Of a stretch of 53,565 nucleotides of DNA, positions 37,800-47,715 are shown in pieces (within the stretch, counting starts at the first letter, position 1; every line of letters starts with the position of its first letter). Origin of the DNA: an uncultured Bacteroidota bacterium. GTDB taxonomy: Bacteria > Bacteroidota > Bacteroidia > Flavobacteriales > Flavobacteriaceae. The stretch spans positions 1-53,565 of the forward strand of contig CACKBL010000011.1 in the NCBI GenBank assembly GCA_902598305.1, written 5' to 3'. The position numbers and the translations under genes are program-made. Under the pieces are notes generated by a model. It saw only the letters and a program-made list of their open reading frames with translations, made no database searches and was not told the origin of the DNA.

Positions 37800-39050
37800 A
37801 TGAAAGATTTATTTCAAAGAATTATTAAAAATAAAGGACCTTTAGGAAAATGGGCCTCAATTGCTGAAGGATATTTTGTGTTTCCAAAATTAGACGGACC
37901 CATTTCTAATAGAATGGGGTTTAATGGTAAGGAGGTGATTACCTGGAGTGTAAACGATTATCTGGGTCTTGCTAATCACCCTGAGGTTAGAGCGATAGAT
38001 TCAGAAGCAGCAAATAAATTTGGTTCAGCTCATCCCATGGGTGCAAGAATGATGTCTGGTCATACAGACTTACATGAAAAGTTAGAAAAGATTCTTGCTA
38101 ATTTAGTCAACAAACAGTCTTCATATGTATTAAATTTTGGATATCAAGGTATTTTATCAACAATAGATACGTTAGTATCTAAAAATGATGTTATTGTCTA
38201 TGACACTGATTCACATGCATGTATCATTGACGGTGTAAGATTGCATTTGGGTAAGCGTTTCACTTACAAACATAATGATATTGAAAGTTTAGAAAAAAAC
38301 CTTATAAGAGCAACCAAGGTTGCAACAAATAATGATGGAGGTATTTTGGTTATTTCTGAAGGCGTTTTTGGAATGAGGGGCGAGCAAGGTAAGTTAAAAG
38401 AAATAGTAAAATTAAAAGCAAAATATAAATTTAGATTTTTAGTTGATGATGCTCATGGTTTTGGAACACTAGGTAAAAATGGTTCAGGAACAGGAGACGA
38501 GCAGGGTATTCAAAATGAAATCGATGTTTATTTTGCAACTTTTGCAAAATCGATTGCTTCAACAGGAGCTTTTATTGCTGGTTCTAGTGAGGTTATAGAT
38601 TTCCTCAAATATAACATGCGTTCTCAAATGTTTGCTAAGTCTTTACAAAGCGTTTTGGTTTATGGTATTATCAAGAGGATAGAAATGATGAAATCAAGAC
38701 CAGAGTTTAAAAGAAGGTTATGGGAAAATGTTTTTTCACTCCAAAAAGGTTTAAAAAATCGTGGTTTTGATATAGGTAATACCCAAAGTTGTGTTACACC
38801 GGTATATCTGAAAGGGAGTATTCCAGAAGCTATGGTATTGGTAAAGGATTTGAGAGAAAATTATGGAATTTTTTGCTCTATAGTAGTTTATCCAGTTATT
38901 CCTAGGGGGCTGATATTATTGAGATTAATTCCAACCGCTTCCCACACAATTAAAGACATTGAAATCACATTGGAAGCATTTTCATCAATTCGAGAGAAAT
39001 TAAACAACGGTACTTATAAAACTATGTCTGAAGCAATTCCAGCACTTTAA
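37800..39050 (+). CDS. Alpha-oxoamine synthase-family PLP enzyme; candidate cysteate fatty-acyltransferase
   Basis: Fold-type I PLP enzyme of 416 residues, related to 2-amino-3-oxobutyrate CoA ligase, BioF and serine palmitoyltransferase; it condenses an amino acid with an acyl thioester and loses CO2. H139 (DTDSHACI) stacks on PLP, D217-A-H219 (VDDAHGFG) binds it, and K250 (TFAKSIASTGAF) forms the Schiff base. The C-terminal RENYGIFCSIVVYPVIPRG segment resembles the Bacteroidota group that includes cysteate acyltransferase, as I recall it. Coupling to the upstream CysK-like gene supports synthesis of 3-ketocapnine, precursor of the sulfonolipids of gliding bacteria. Serine palmitoyltransferase is the main alternative. 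It overlaps convergent dnaN by four bases. Confidence 0.83.
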   Translation: MKDLFQRIIKNKGPLGKWASIAEGYFVFPKLDGPISNRMGFNGKEVITWSVNDYLGLANHPEVRAIDSEAANKFGSAHPMGARMMSGHTDLHEKLEKILANLVNKQSSYVLNFGYQGILSTIDTLVSKNDVIVYDTDSHACIIDGVRLHLGKRFTYKHNDIESLEKNLIRATKVATNNDGGILVISEGVFGMRGEQGKLKEIVKLKAKYKFRFLVDDAHGFGTLGKNGSGTGDEQGIQNEIDVYFATFAKSIASTGAFIAGSSEVIDFLKYNMRSQMFAKSLQSVLVYGIIKRIEMMKSRPEFKRRLWENVFSLQKGLKNRGFDIGNTQSCVTPVYLKGSIPEAMVLVKDLRENYGIFCSIVVYPVIPRGLILLRLIPTASHTIKDIEITLEAFSSIREKLNNGTYKTMSEAIPAL

Positions 39051-40168
39051 TCGCTATTAAGCATTACTGGCATAATTAACATTATAATTTCCTCCTGATC
39101 GTCTATTTTGTCATGTGGAGTAATTATACCAGCTTTATTCGGTAATGACATAGACAGACAAATCTCATTGCAGTCTAAATTAGTTAACATATCATTTATA
39201 AATCTAGCATTAAAACCTATTTCAATATCATCACCATTATAATTACAACTAATCCTTTCTTCTGCTTTATTGTTATAATCGTAATCTTCAGCAGAAATAT
39301 TTAACTCAGATCCAGCAATTTTAAATTTTATCTGATTTGTGCTTTTATTTGAAAAAATACCGACCCTTTTGACTGAATTAAGTAATAAAATTCTTTCTAT
39401 TACTAGTTTGTTTGGGTTTTCTTTAGGTATAACAGCTTCATAATTTGGGTATTTACCCTCAATTAATCTACAGCTAAGAGTATAATTTTCAAATGTAAAT
39501 TTTGCATTAGTCTCGTTGAATTCTATTGACACATTATTTTCAAAATCAGTCAAAATATTTTTCAAATTCAGTAATGCTTTTTTTGGCATAATGAATTCAG
39601 AATTGCCATCAGAAGGTATACCATTTCTTATATACTTAACAAGCTTGTGAGCATCAGTACCAACCAAGACTATTTTTTCACCACTAAATTGAAAAAAAAC
39701 TCCACTCATTACAGGTCTTAAATCGTCATTTCCGGTTGCAAAAATTGTAGAATTAATTGCTTTAGAAAGAATTCCGCCATTGATGGAGGTAAGGGATGAA
39801 TCTTTAATTTCAATCGGCTTTGGAAATTCTTCTGCTGGAACAAATGATATTCTATATTTACCATCGTTGGCATTTATTTCTAGTACACTTTCTTCTTGAG
39901 TTGAAAAGGTAAGAGGTTGTTCTGCGAAATTCTTTAAAGCATCAACCAATAGTTTAGCTGGTACTGCAATTTCTCCTGAACTATCGGATTCAATTTCAAC
40001 AATAGATGACATAGTTGTTTCCAAATCAGAAGATGTGATTCTTAAAGAATTTTTATTTATTTGAAATAAAAAGTTATCTAATATAGGCAGTGTATTCGTA
40101 GTATTTACTACTCCTAAAAGTATTTGTAATTTTTTTAAAAGAGTTTGACTCGAAACGATGAATTTCAT
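39047..40168 (-). CDS. dnaN: DNA polymerase III beta subunit (sliding clamp)
   Basis: Ring-shaped processivity clamp, a homodimer of three-domain subunits. The 373-residue product starts MKFIVSSQTLLKKLQ, as in other flavobacterial clamps, and contains TLPILDNFLFQI (domain I), the middle MPKKALLNLKN and the C-terminal LIMPVMLNS hydrophobic-pocket tail. I chose ATG at 40168; an extended frame to 40189 would cover a good -7 promoter box. No dnaA is adjacent, as is common in Bacteroidota, so this does not mark the origin. It converges on the acyltransferase-like gene with a four-base overlap. Confidence 0.96.
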   Translation of the reverse strand: MKFIVSSQTLLKKLQILLGVVNTTNTLPILDNFLFQINKNSLRITSSDLETTMSSIVEIESDSSGEIAVPAKLLVDALKNFAEQPLTFSTQEESVLEINANDGKYRISFVPAEEFPKPIEIKDSSLTSINGGILSKAINSTIFATGNDDLRPVMSGVFFQFSGEKIVLVGTDAHKLVKYIRNGIPSDGNSEFIMPKKALLNLKNILTDFENNVSIEFNETNAKFTFENYTLSCRLIEGKYPNYEAVIPKENPNKLVIERILLLNSVKRVGIFSNKSTNQIKFKIAGSELNISAEDYDYNNKAEERISCNYNGDDIEIGFNARFINDMLTNLDCNEICLSMSLPNKAGIITPHDKIDDQEEIIMLIMPVMLNSD

Positions 40169-40186
40169 TAGAATACGATTATAAAT

Positions 40187-40194
40187 CAAATATA
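40187..40194 (-). promoter_or_regulatory. Candidate -7 promoter element of dnaN
   Basis: On the minus strand TATATTTG matches TAnnTTTG exactly and would start transcription near 40182, leaving about 14 bases before the ATG at 40168. It overlaps the longer alternative reading frame, which supports the shorter start. The rest of 40195-40322 shows nothing recognisable. Confidence 0.38.
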
Positions 40195-40322
40195 AGTTTA
40201 ATGAAATAGATAATAAAACTTAGTTGTAAAAAGTAATTAACTATTATATTTTCTAAAAAATAAAGCGATAAATTTAATTTTAAATAAATTGGATTCATAA
40301 AAGTTTAAAAAGCAAAAATCTT

Positions 40323-41159
40323 TCACTTTTTTAAAAACTCGATAGTTATAGTGGTTCTAAATTCAAGACCAAATAAACTGTTTGCACTTCCTACCTTTGA
40401 GGGGTTGCTCTTGTAAATTGCTATTTCTAAATAGCCTGCCGAATTCCAAATCGCAATCTTTTTTCCTTCTTCTTCTCTTTTGTTTTTAGGAATATCAAAA
40501 TCAATTGCTTCAGAATATGAGTCATAAATTTTTTGAAACTTTACGCTATTCGCATATATAACAAAATCTCTGGACTTTTGAACTTCTAAAAAATATTTTT
40601 TTTTAATGTTCGTAACTACATTTCCAAAGTTATCTATGTATATAACACTTCCTATTAATTGGGTTTGGGTCTCATTTAGCACTGGATTAACGTTGACTAT
40701 CTCCTTTAGATTGTTTGTTTTAATTCCGACTACTTCCATATTTCCTTTTCTACTCAGATGACCTGCTACCTTCACAAATACATCTAGTACAGGAAATGAA
40801 CTAATAGAAACATCATGTATATTTATTTCAACTAATTTGTCAAATTTCCGTCCCTCCAGTAATAATGAAAAAATACCATTGTTAGCACCTATAAAATAAT
40901 GACCATCAAATCTCATTAACAAATGTTTATTTTCAGGTGAAAATTCAGAATCAACACCTACAATATGAATAGATTTTTTGGGAAATGCACAATATGCATT
41001 TTTTAAAATATATGCTGCCTCCGAATGATTGAATGGACTTATTGAATTTGAGATATCTATTATATTCGCATTCGGGATTTCTTTGTAAATGGATGCCTTT
41101 ATTACTGATACAAAATAATCTTTAAATCCAAAATCAGTTGTTAAAGTAATTATAGACAT
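40323..41159 (-). CDS. S-adenosyl-L-methionine hydroxide adenosyltransferase (DUF62)
   Basis: Hydrolyses S-adenosylmethionine to adenosine and methionine, in the same family as fluorinase and chlorinase. The 278-residue protein has the family marks TTDFGFKDYFV (residues 6-16), the ISNSISPFN segment (about 37-45), a D in VGVDSEFSP where the family has the conserved Asp region, and the C-terminal-domain motif YIDNFGNVVTNI near 172. Nothing nearby suggests halogenation, so SAM hydrolysis is the default. It is divergent from phoH and followed by dnaN, 154 bp away. Confidence 0.9.
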   Translation of the reverse strand: MSIITLTTDFGFKDYFVSVIKASIYKEIPNANIIDISNSISPFNHSEAAYILKNAYCAFPKKSIHIVGVDSEFSPENKHLLMRFDGHYFIGANNGIFSLLLEGRKFDKLVEINIHDVSISSFPVLDVFVKVAGHLSRKGNMEVVGIKTNNLKEIVNVNPVLNETQTQLIGSVIYIDNFGNVVTNIKKKYFLEVQKSRDFVIYANSVKFQKIYDSYSEAIDFDIPKNKREEEGKKIAIWNSAGYLEIAIYKSNPSKVGSANSLFGLEFRTTITIEFLKK

Positions 41160-41185
41160 AAAGAATTTAATTTAAATTTCATTTT

Positions 41186-41220
41186 TAATTTTGAAAAATG
41201 TTAATTTGCTTACAAACTTA
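41186..41220. promoter_or_regulatory. Candidate divergent -7 elements for phoH and the SAM-hydrolase gene
   Basis: In the 89-bp divergent gap, TAATTTTG (41186-41193, plus strand) could serve phoH, and TAAGTTTG (minus strand, 41213-41220) could serve the SAM-hydrolase gene. Both match TAnnTTTG exactly. Leaders would be about 48 and 47 bases. Clear -33 elements are not seen, so these are tentative. Confidence 0.3.
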
Positions 41221-41248
41221 CAAATACTAAAAAAATAATTTATTTTAA

Positions 41249-42178
41249 TTGAACGAGATAAAAATTGAATTTAAGGAAATAAATCCTCAAAGTTTTTTTG
41301 ATAGTGGTCAAACATTAATTAAAATAAAAGAAACGTTTCCGAAGTTAAAATTAGTATTTAGAGGTTCTTTTGTTAAAGCATACGGAGACAAATCAGAGTT
41401 AAAAATATTTAAAAATAAATTTAATTTACTTGTTGACTATTTTTTGAAACATAACAAGTTGAACTCTAATATTTTAGATGAAATTCTTAATTCTAATTCT
41501 AAAAATTTTGAATTTGCTTCAAACAAAAACGATTTAATTACTTACGGCGTAAAGGGAAATGTAATAAAGGCAAGAACTAAAAATCAAATAAAGATTGTTG
41601 AATTATCAAACAACTATGATATGTTGTTTGTAGTAGGTCCAGCAGGAACTGGTAAAACCTATACTAGTGTTGCACTGGCAGTTAAGGCATTAAAAGAGAA
41701 AAAAATTAAAAGAATTATATTGACTAGACCAGCTGTAGAGGCAGGAGAAAACTTGGGTTTTTTACCAGGTGATATAAAAAATAAGTTAGATCCTTATATT
41801 CAACCCCTTTACGATGCTCTCTATGATATGATTCCTACTGAAAAACTTCATTCTTATCTTGAAAGAGGAATAATCCAAATTTCTCCTCTGGCATTTATGA
41901 GAGGAAGAACTCTAAATAACGCTTTTGTTATTTTAGATGAAGCTCAAAATGCCACCCATTCTCAAATGAAAATGTTTCTTACAAGAATGGGTCCAGAAGC
42001 CAAATTCATAATAACTGGTGACCCCGGTCAAGTAGACTTGCCTAAAAAAACTATGTCTGGTTTAAACGAAGCTTTAAATATTTTTAAAAAAACAAACGGT
42101 ATAAAAATTTTATATCTTGACGAAAAAGATGTTATTAGACATAGACTTGTAAAAAAAATCATAGCGGCATATAATTAA
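41249..42178 (+). CDS. phoH: PhoH-family ATPase
   Basis: P-loop ATPase of the PhoH/YbeZ family, linked in other bacteria to ribosome or RNA metabolism, often near the RNase YbeY, which is not seen here. A KH-like N-terminal region (residues 1-110) precedes Walker A G130-PAGTGK-T137 and Walker B FVILDEAQN at about 230. Length 309 is typical. The start is TTG at 41249 (NEIKIEFKEINPQ); no ATG suits and homologues begin at this point. Six bases separate it from purC, so the two are probably one unit. Confidence 0.92.
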   Translation: MNEIKIEFKEINPQSFFDSGQTLIKIKETFPKLKLVFRGSFVKAYGDKSELKIFKNKFNLLVDYFLKHNKLNSNILDEILNSNSKNFEFASNKNDLITYGVKGNVIKARTKNQIKIVELSNNYDMLFVVGPAGTGKTYTSVALAVKALKEKKIKRIILTRPAVEAGENLGFLPGDIKNKLDPYIQPLYDALYDMIPTEKLHSYLERGIIQISPLAFMRGRTLNNAFVILDEAQNATHSQMKMFLTRMGPEAKFIITGDPGQVDLPKKTMSGLNEALNIFKKTNGIKILYLDEKDVIRHRLVKKIIAAYN

Positions 42179-42184
42179 ATTTAA

Positions 42185-43132
42185 ATGAATACTTTGTTAT
42201 CAACCAACTTTGATTTGCCCAATAAAATATCAAAATATAATGGGAAAGTAAGAGAGGTTATTTCACTTGAGAATGATTTGCTAGTTATGATAACTACCGA
42301 CCGTTTATCTGCGTTTGATGTTGTTCTTCCAAGAGGTATTCCGTACAAAGGTCAAATTTTAAATCAAATTTCGGTAGATATGCTAAATTCAACAAGAGAT
42401 GTTGTTCCTAATTGGTTAATATCATCACCTGACCCAATTGTTTCAATAGGAAAAAAGTGTCAACCGTATAAAGTAGAAATGATAATTAGAGGATACTTAT
42501 CTGGACATGCAGCGAGAGAATATAAAAAAGGTAAAAGATATATTTCTGGTGTAAAAATGCCTGAGAAAATGAGTGAAAACGATCCTTTTGAAACTCCAAT
42601 AATAACGCCTTCTACTAAATCCGAAAATGGTCATGACGAGGATATATCAAAAAGTGAAATCATTACTAAAGGTCTAATTTCTGAGAGTGATTACAATCTA
42701 ATTGAAAGTTACACTAATGTTCTTTTTGAAAAAGGATCAAAAATTGCAAGAGATAGAGGTTTAATTTTGGTTGACACAAAATATGAATTTGGTAAATCTA
42801 AAGACGGAGAGATTTTACTTATTGATGAAATTCATACACCAGATTCTTCAAGATATTTTTACCTAGAGGGATACGAAGAGAGACAAAAAAATTCTGTCAA
42901 ACAAAAGCAGCTATCAAAAGAATTTGCTAGACAATGGCTTATTTCCAATGGGTTTCAAGGTCTTGAAGGCCAGCAGTTACCAGAAATAGATGATAAATTT
43001 ACAAATATTGTTTCTGAGAGGTATATAGAACTATATGAAACTATTACAGGAAAAAAATTTATACCCGCTAAGACAGAAAATATAGAATCCAGGGTAAAAA
43101 ATAATATTTTAAATTTTCTTGCTAATTACTAA
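42185..43132 (+). CDS. purC: Phosphoribosylaminoimidazole-succinocarboxamide synthase
   Basis: Joins CAIR with aspartate using ATP in purine biosynthesis. The 315-residue protein is the longer SAICAR synthase type common in Bacteroidota and similar to the yeast enzyme. Marks are [11 protein letters not shown] (about 19-29), [20 protein letters not shown], the substrate motif [16 protein letters not shown] (about 99-114) and [13 protein letters not shown] (about 215). It follows phoH by six bases and ends 100 bp before parE; those 100 bp show no clear signal. Confidence 0.96.
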   Translation: MNTLLSTNFDLPNKISKYNGKVREVISLENDLLVMITTDRLSAFDVVLPRGIPYKGQILNQISVDMLNSTRDVVPNWLISSPDPIVSIGKKCQPYKVEMIIRGYLSGHAAREYKKGKRYISGVKMPEKMSENDPFETPIITPSTKSENGHDEDISKSEIITKGLISESDYNLIESYTNVLFEKGSKIARDRGLILVDTKYEFGKSKDGEILLIDEIHTPDSSRYFYLEGYEERQKNSVKQKQLSKEFARQWLISNGFQGLEGQQLPEIDDKFTNIVSERYIELYETITGKKFIPAKTENIESRVKNNILNFLANY

Positions 43133-43232
43133 AACCACTCAATAAATTAGATAGTTTTCAACCCAAATGTGTTAATTACTTTTATTGTTTACACATATAA
43201 ATCTACTGTTTCAACTGTTATATTTACCAATT

Positions 43233-45092
43233 ATGTTAGAAGAGGTTAAGTATACCGAGGAAAATATAAAATCTTTAGATTGGAAGGACCATATTCGAAC
43301 TAGGCCTGGAATGTATATCGGCAAGTTAGGAGATGGCACTTATTCAGACGATGGAATCTACATTCTTTTAAAAGAAATTATAGATAATTCTGTCGATGAG
43401 TTTGTTATGGGGTCTGGAAAAAAAATTGAAATTAAAACCGATCAGTCTCAAATTTTTGTTAGAGACTATGGAAGAGGCATTCCACTAGGAAAACTTGTTG
43501 ATGTTGTTTCTAAAATGAATACTGGAGGTAAATATGATTCCAGGGCATTTAAAAAGTCAGTTGGTTTAAATGGAGTTGGAACAAAAGCTGTAAATGCTTT
43601 ATCCTCATCATTTACAGTGGAATCAATTAGAGATGGTATTTCTAAATTAGCATGCTTCAAACGTGGTGTTTTAGTTAATCAAATTGAAGATAAAAGTTCT
43701 ATAAAAAAAAATGGAACTGAAATCACTTTTATTCCTGACAAATCTATTTTCAAAATCTATAAATACAGAGATGAACATATTGAAAGAATGCTAAAACATT
43801 ATGTTTTTTTAAATCCTGGCCTGAAGATTCTTTATAATAATAAAACTTTTTTTTCTGAGAATGGTTTACGTGATTTATTAGAGGATCAATCCAATATAAA
43901 TGATTTTTTGTATCCAATAATTCATTTAAAAGGTGATGATATTGAATTAGCACTAACTCACAGTAGGACCCAGTATAGTGAGGAATATCACTCTTTTGTT
44001 AATGGACAAAACACTTCTCAGGGCGGAACTCATTTGTCTGCCTTTAGGGAAGGTTATGTTAAAACAATAAGGGAATTTTTTGGAAAAAATTATGAATCCT
44101 CTGATATTAGAAAGTCTATTGTTTGTTCCGTTAGCATCAAGGTTATGGAGCCTGTTTTTGAGTCTCAAACTAAAACTAAACTTGGATCAACTGAAATGGG
44201 AGGTGATTTGCCTTCAGTGCGTTCTTACATAATTGATTTTCTTGGGACACAGTTAGATAATTTTCTTCACAAGAATTCTGAAATTGCTGAATCGATTCAA
44301 AGAAAAATAATTCAAGCAGAAAAAGAAAGAAAAGAACTCTCAGGAATTAGAAAAATAGCAAGAGAAAGAGCTAAAAAAGCGAGTCTACATAATAAAAAAC
44401 TTCGAGATTGTAGAATTCATCTTGGAGATATTGGTAAAGATAATAGATTAGATTCTACAATCTTTATCACAGAAGGTGATTCAGCAAGTGGATCCATAAC
44501 TAAGTCTCGAGATGTTAACACACAGGCGGTATTTAGCCTTCGAGGAAAACCATTGAACACCTATGGGATGTCAAAAAAAATAGTTTATGAAAATGAAGAA
44601 TTTAATCTTTTACAAGCTGCTTTAAATATCGAAAATAGTCTTGAAAGTTTGCGTTACAACAAAATAGTAATTGCTACAGATGCTGACGTAGATGGAATGC
44701 ACATAAGACTTTTGTTAATTACATTTTTTTTGCAATTTTTTCCAGAATTAGTAAAGGAGGGGCATTTATATATTTTACAAACTCCTTTATTTAGGGTAAG
44801 AAATAATAAGGTAACTGAATATTGTTATTCCGAGTTTGAAAAAAAGAAATCAATTGATAGCTTAGGCCTAAATTCAGAAATAACAAGATTTAAAGGCTTA
44901 GGAGAAATCTCTCCAGATGAATTTAAATTTTTTATTGGAGAAAGTATGCGTTTAGACCCAATTAGAATGGATAAAGAGACAACCATAGAGGAGTTGCTGG
45001 AATTTTATATGGGAAAAAATACACCTGATAGACAAAACTTCATTATTGATAATTTAAAAATTGAGGCTGATTTAATTGACGCTGTTGATTGA
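43233..45092 (+). CDS. parE: DNA topoisomerase IV subunit B (ParE)
   Basis: ATPase subunit of the type II topoisomerase that decatenates chromosomes. The 619-residue GyrB-type protein shows [19 protein letters not shown], the GHKL motif [20 protein letters not shown], and the TOPRIM region EGDSASGSI and [12 protein letters not shown]. It lacks the long insert of proteobacterial GyrB. Pairing with parC one base downstream, instead of a separate gyrA, supports ParE over GyrB. I chose ATG at 43233 ([20 protein letters not shown]), since an upstream extension to 43185 is hydrophobic and unlike the family. Confidence 0.95.
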   Translation: MLEEVKYTEENIKSLDWKDHIRTRPGMYIGKLGDGTYSDDGIYILLKEIIDNSVDEFVMGSGKKIEIKTDQSQIFVRDYGRGIPLGKLVDVVSKMNTGGKYDSRAFKKSVGLNGVGTKAVNALSSSFTVESIRDGISKLACFKRGVLVNQIEDKSSIKKNGTEITFIPDKSIFKIYKYRDEHIERMLKHYVFLNPGLKILYNNKTFFSENGLRDLLEDQSNINDFLYPIIHLKGDDIELALTHSRTQYSEEYHSFVNGQNTSQGGTHLSAFREGYVKTIREFFGKNYESSDIRKSIVCSVSIKVMEPVFESQTKTKLGSTEMGGDLPSVRSYIIDFLGTQLDNFLHKNSEIAESIQRKIIQAEKERKELSGIRKIARERAKKASLHNKKLRDCRIHLGDIGKDNRLDSTIFITEGDSASGSITKSRDVNTQAVFSLRGKPLNTYGMSKKIVYENEEFNLLQAALNIENSLESLRYNKIVIATDADVDGMHIRLLLITFFLQFFPELVKEGHLYILQTPLFRVRNNKVTEYCYSEFEKKKSIDSLGLNSEITRFKGLGEISPDEFKFFIGESMRLDPIRMDKETTIEELLEFYMGKNTPDRQNFIIDNLKIEADLIDAVD

Positions 45093-45093
45093 C

Positions 45094-47715
45094 ATGGATG
45101 AAGATTTAGTTTTTTATAATAAAGAAAACTCTACAAATTCTGAAGAGAAGCTAGTAAGAGTAACCGGCATGTATAAAGATTGGTTCTTAGATTATGCTTC
45201 ATATGTAATTTTAGAAAGAGCGATACCTGACATTTTTGACGGATTAAAACCTGTTCAAAGAAGAATTTTACATTCGATGAAAGAATTGGATGATGGCCGT
45301 TTTAACAAGGTTGCCAATATAGTTGGTCATACCATGCAGTTCCATCCACATGGTGATGCAAGTATTTCGGATGCAATTGTTCAAATTGGACAAAAAGATT
45401 TAATAATTGAAACTCAAGGAAATTGGGGTAATGTTTTCACTGGAGATAGAGCAGCGGCATCTAGGTATATTGAGGCAAGACTGTCAAAATTTGCTCTTGA
45501 AGTTATTTTTAGCCCAAAAATTACAGAGTGGCAATTATCCTATGATGGTAGAAAAAAAGAACCGATTCATCTTCCTGTGAAATTTCCTCTACTTTTAGAA
45601 CAAGGGGCAGATGGAATAGCTGTTGGACTTTCAACAAAAATTCTTCCTCATAATTTTAGAGAATTAATCAAAGCTAGTGTTTCTTACTTAAAAGGTAAAA
45701 ACTTTAGAATTTTTCCTGACTTTCAAACAGGTGGGATTATTGATGTTCAAAATTACAATGATGGTGAAAGAGGAGGAAAAATCAAGATTCGAGCAAGAAT
45801 TTCTTTAAAAGATAAGAACACTCTAGTTATATCAGAAATACCTTTTGGTACTACAACTACCTCATTAATAGAATCAATTCTAAAAGCGAATGATAAAGGT
45901 AAAATTAAGATTAAAAAAATTGAGGATAATACATCATCCAAAGTTGAAATTTTAATTCATCTTCCTTCTGGAATTTCACCTGATAAAACAATGGATGCCC
46001 TTTATGCATTTACTTCATGCGAAACCTCTGTTTCCCCTCAAGGGTGTGTGATTGTTAATAATAAACCTACTTTTACTGGTATAACCAATATTCTAAAAAA
46101 ATCTACTGATAATACAGTGGAATTATTGAAAAAAGAACTTAAGGTTAAGCTCAAAGATTTAGAAAACCAATGGAAGTTTTCCACATTGGAGAGAATTTTT
46201 ATTGAAAATAAAATATATAGAGATATTGAAAAGGAAAACACATGGGAAGGGGTTATTAATGCAATTCGAAATGGATTAATTCCATTTGAAAGTCAAATTA
46301 AACACGAAATAAATGATGATGATGTCCTCAAATTGACAGAAATAAAAATAAAAAAGATTTCTAGATTTGATTTAAACAAGGCTATAGAGAAAATTAATCA
46401 AATCGAAGAATCCATTTCTACAGTTAAAAATAATATCAAAAATTTAATAGACTATTCTATTTCTTATTTTGAAGGTTTATTGAAAGATTATGGAAAAGAT
46501 AAAACTCGAAGAACTGAAATTAGAGTTTTTGACAACGTTGATGCAACTAAGGTTGTTACTAGAAATTTAAAACTTTATGTTAATAAAGAAGAGGGTTTTA
46601 TTGGAACTTCATTGCGAAAAGATGAATATGTTTGTGACTGCTCAGACATAGATGATATAATTATATTTACTAACTCCGGAAAAATGAAAGTTGTGAAAGT
46701 AGATAGTAAAACTTTTATCGAAAAAGGAATAAGATATGTTTCAGTATTTAAGAAAAAAGACTCTAGAACAATCTATAATTTAATTTATAAAGATGGGAAG
46801 TCAAAAATATCGTATATCAAAAGATTCGCTGTTACTGGAATTACAAGAGATAAGCTCTATGACGTTACACAAGGGAGTCCTGGTACTACTGTGCTTCATT
46901 TCACTGCCAATTCTAATGGAGAGGCTGAAAAAGTTAGATATTATATCAAAAAGTCTAAAAACACCGAGAATTTAAGAAAAAGAGATTATGATGAGGATTT
47001 TTCACTTTATCAAATAAAAAGCAGAACTGCTAGAGGTAACATTTTATCAAAACATAATCTATTAAAGGTAGAATTTAAAGAAAAAGGCCTGTCTACACTA
47101 AAACCCCGAAATGTATGGTTTGACCCAATTGTATTAAAATTGAATTTGGATTCCAGAGGAAATCCACTTGGTGCTTTCAGAGCTGAGGATTTACTACTCA
47201 TTATCAGTGACGACGGTACCTTGAAAACAACTAGCCCGGAACTATCGACTCAATTTAAAGGAATACCAATAATAATAGAGAGGTGGATTAAAGAAAAACC
47301 AATAACATTAGTTTACTATGACGAAAATAAAAAAGAATATTTCATAAAAAGATTTTTTATTGAAAATCAAAATAAAGAATTACCTTATCTTAAAGAGAGT
47401 GCAAAATTAATATTTATTACAACAGAGTGGAGACCGATTATAAATATTCAATTTAAAAAGAATAGAGGAGAAGATTCAAAACAAGAAAAAAAGGTAAATG
47501 TTGAAGAATTCATAGATGTAAAAGGATTCAAGGCTAGCGGAAATCGACTTTTAACTGAAAAAAAATATTCCAAGAGGAAGATAACTAAAATCTTGCTGTT
47601 TGAGAGTTTACCATACGAGCCCGAAAAGGTAGATAAAGAGATTAATGAAATTGAAGTAAAAGAGCCTGTGACATTCCCAGAATATGACAAAACTCAAATA
47701 AAATTAAAATTTTGA
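45094..47715 (+). CDS. parC: DNA topoisomerase IV subunit A (ParC)
   Basis: Breakage-reunion subunit of topoisomerase IV. The catalytic tyrosine is Y125 in AAASRYIEARL; the winged-helix region FDGLKPVQRRILHSM (48-62) and NIVGHTMQFHPHGDAS (75-90) are intact. A coiled-coil gate arm spans about 340-470, and a C-terminal region with DNA-wrapping repeats (VKVDSKTFIEKGIRYVSVFK and similar) fills 500-750, followed by a charged tail. At 873 aa it is the long Bacteroidota form. The ATG at 45094 lies one base after the parE stop. The 3' end overlaps the convergent lipoprotein gene by 12 bases. Confidence 0.95.
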   Translation: MDEDLVFYNKENSTNSEEKLVRVTGMYKDWFLDYASYVILERAIPDIFDGLKPVQRRILHSMKELDDGRFNKVANIVGHTMQFHPHGDASISDAIVQIGQKDLIIETQGNWGNVFTGDRAAASRYIEARLSKFALEVIFSPKITEWQLSYDGRKKEPIHLPVKFPLLLEQGADGIAVGLSTKILPHNFRELIKASVSYLKGKNFRIFPDFQTGGIIDVQNYNDGERGGKIKIRARISLKDKNTLVISEIPFGTTTTSLIESILKANDKGKIKIKKIEDNTSSKVEILIHLPSGISPDKTMDALYAFTSCETSVSPQGCVIVNNKPTFTGITNILKKSTDNTVELLKKELKVKLKDLENQWKFSTLERIFIENKIYRDIEKENTWEGVINAIRNGLIPFESQIKHEINDDDVLKLTEIKIKKISRFDLNKAIEKINQIEESISTVKNNIKNLIDYSISYFEGLLKDYGKDKTRRTEIRVFDNVDATKVVTRNLKLYVNKEEGFIGTSLRKDEYVCDCSDIDDIIIFTNSGKMKVVKVDSKTFIEKGIRYVSVFKKKDSRTIYNLIYKDGKSKISYIKRFAVTGITRDKLYDVTQGSPGTTVLHFTANSNGEAEKVRYYIKKSKNTENLRKRDYDEDFSLYQIKSRTARGNILSKHNLLKVEFKEKGLSTLKPRNVWFDPIVLKLNLDSRGNPLGAFRAEDLLLIISDDGTLKTTSPELSTQFKGIPIIIERWIKEKPITLVYYDENKKEYFIKRFFIENQNKELPYLKESAKLIFITTEWRPIINIQFKKNRGEDSKQEKKVNVEEFIDVKGFKASGNRLLTEKKYSKRKITKILLFESLPYEPEKVDKEINEIEVKEPVTFPEYDKTQIKLKF

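Noticed and set aside
39047-40168. dnaN as a mark of the replication origin
   Set aside because: No dnaA, no cluster of DnaA boxes seen, and Bacteroidota often have dnaN apart from the origin.
40169-40189. Seven-residue N-terminal extension of DnaN
   Set aside because: The family begins at MKFIVSS; the extension lies against a TATATTTG promoter box.
43185-43232. Hydrophobic 16-residue extension of ParE
   Set aside because: Looks like translated leader; the family starts at the ATG at 43233.
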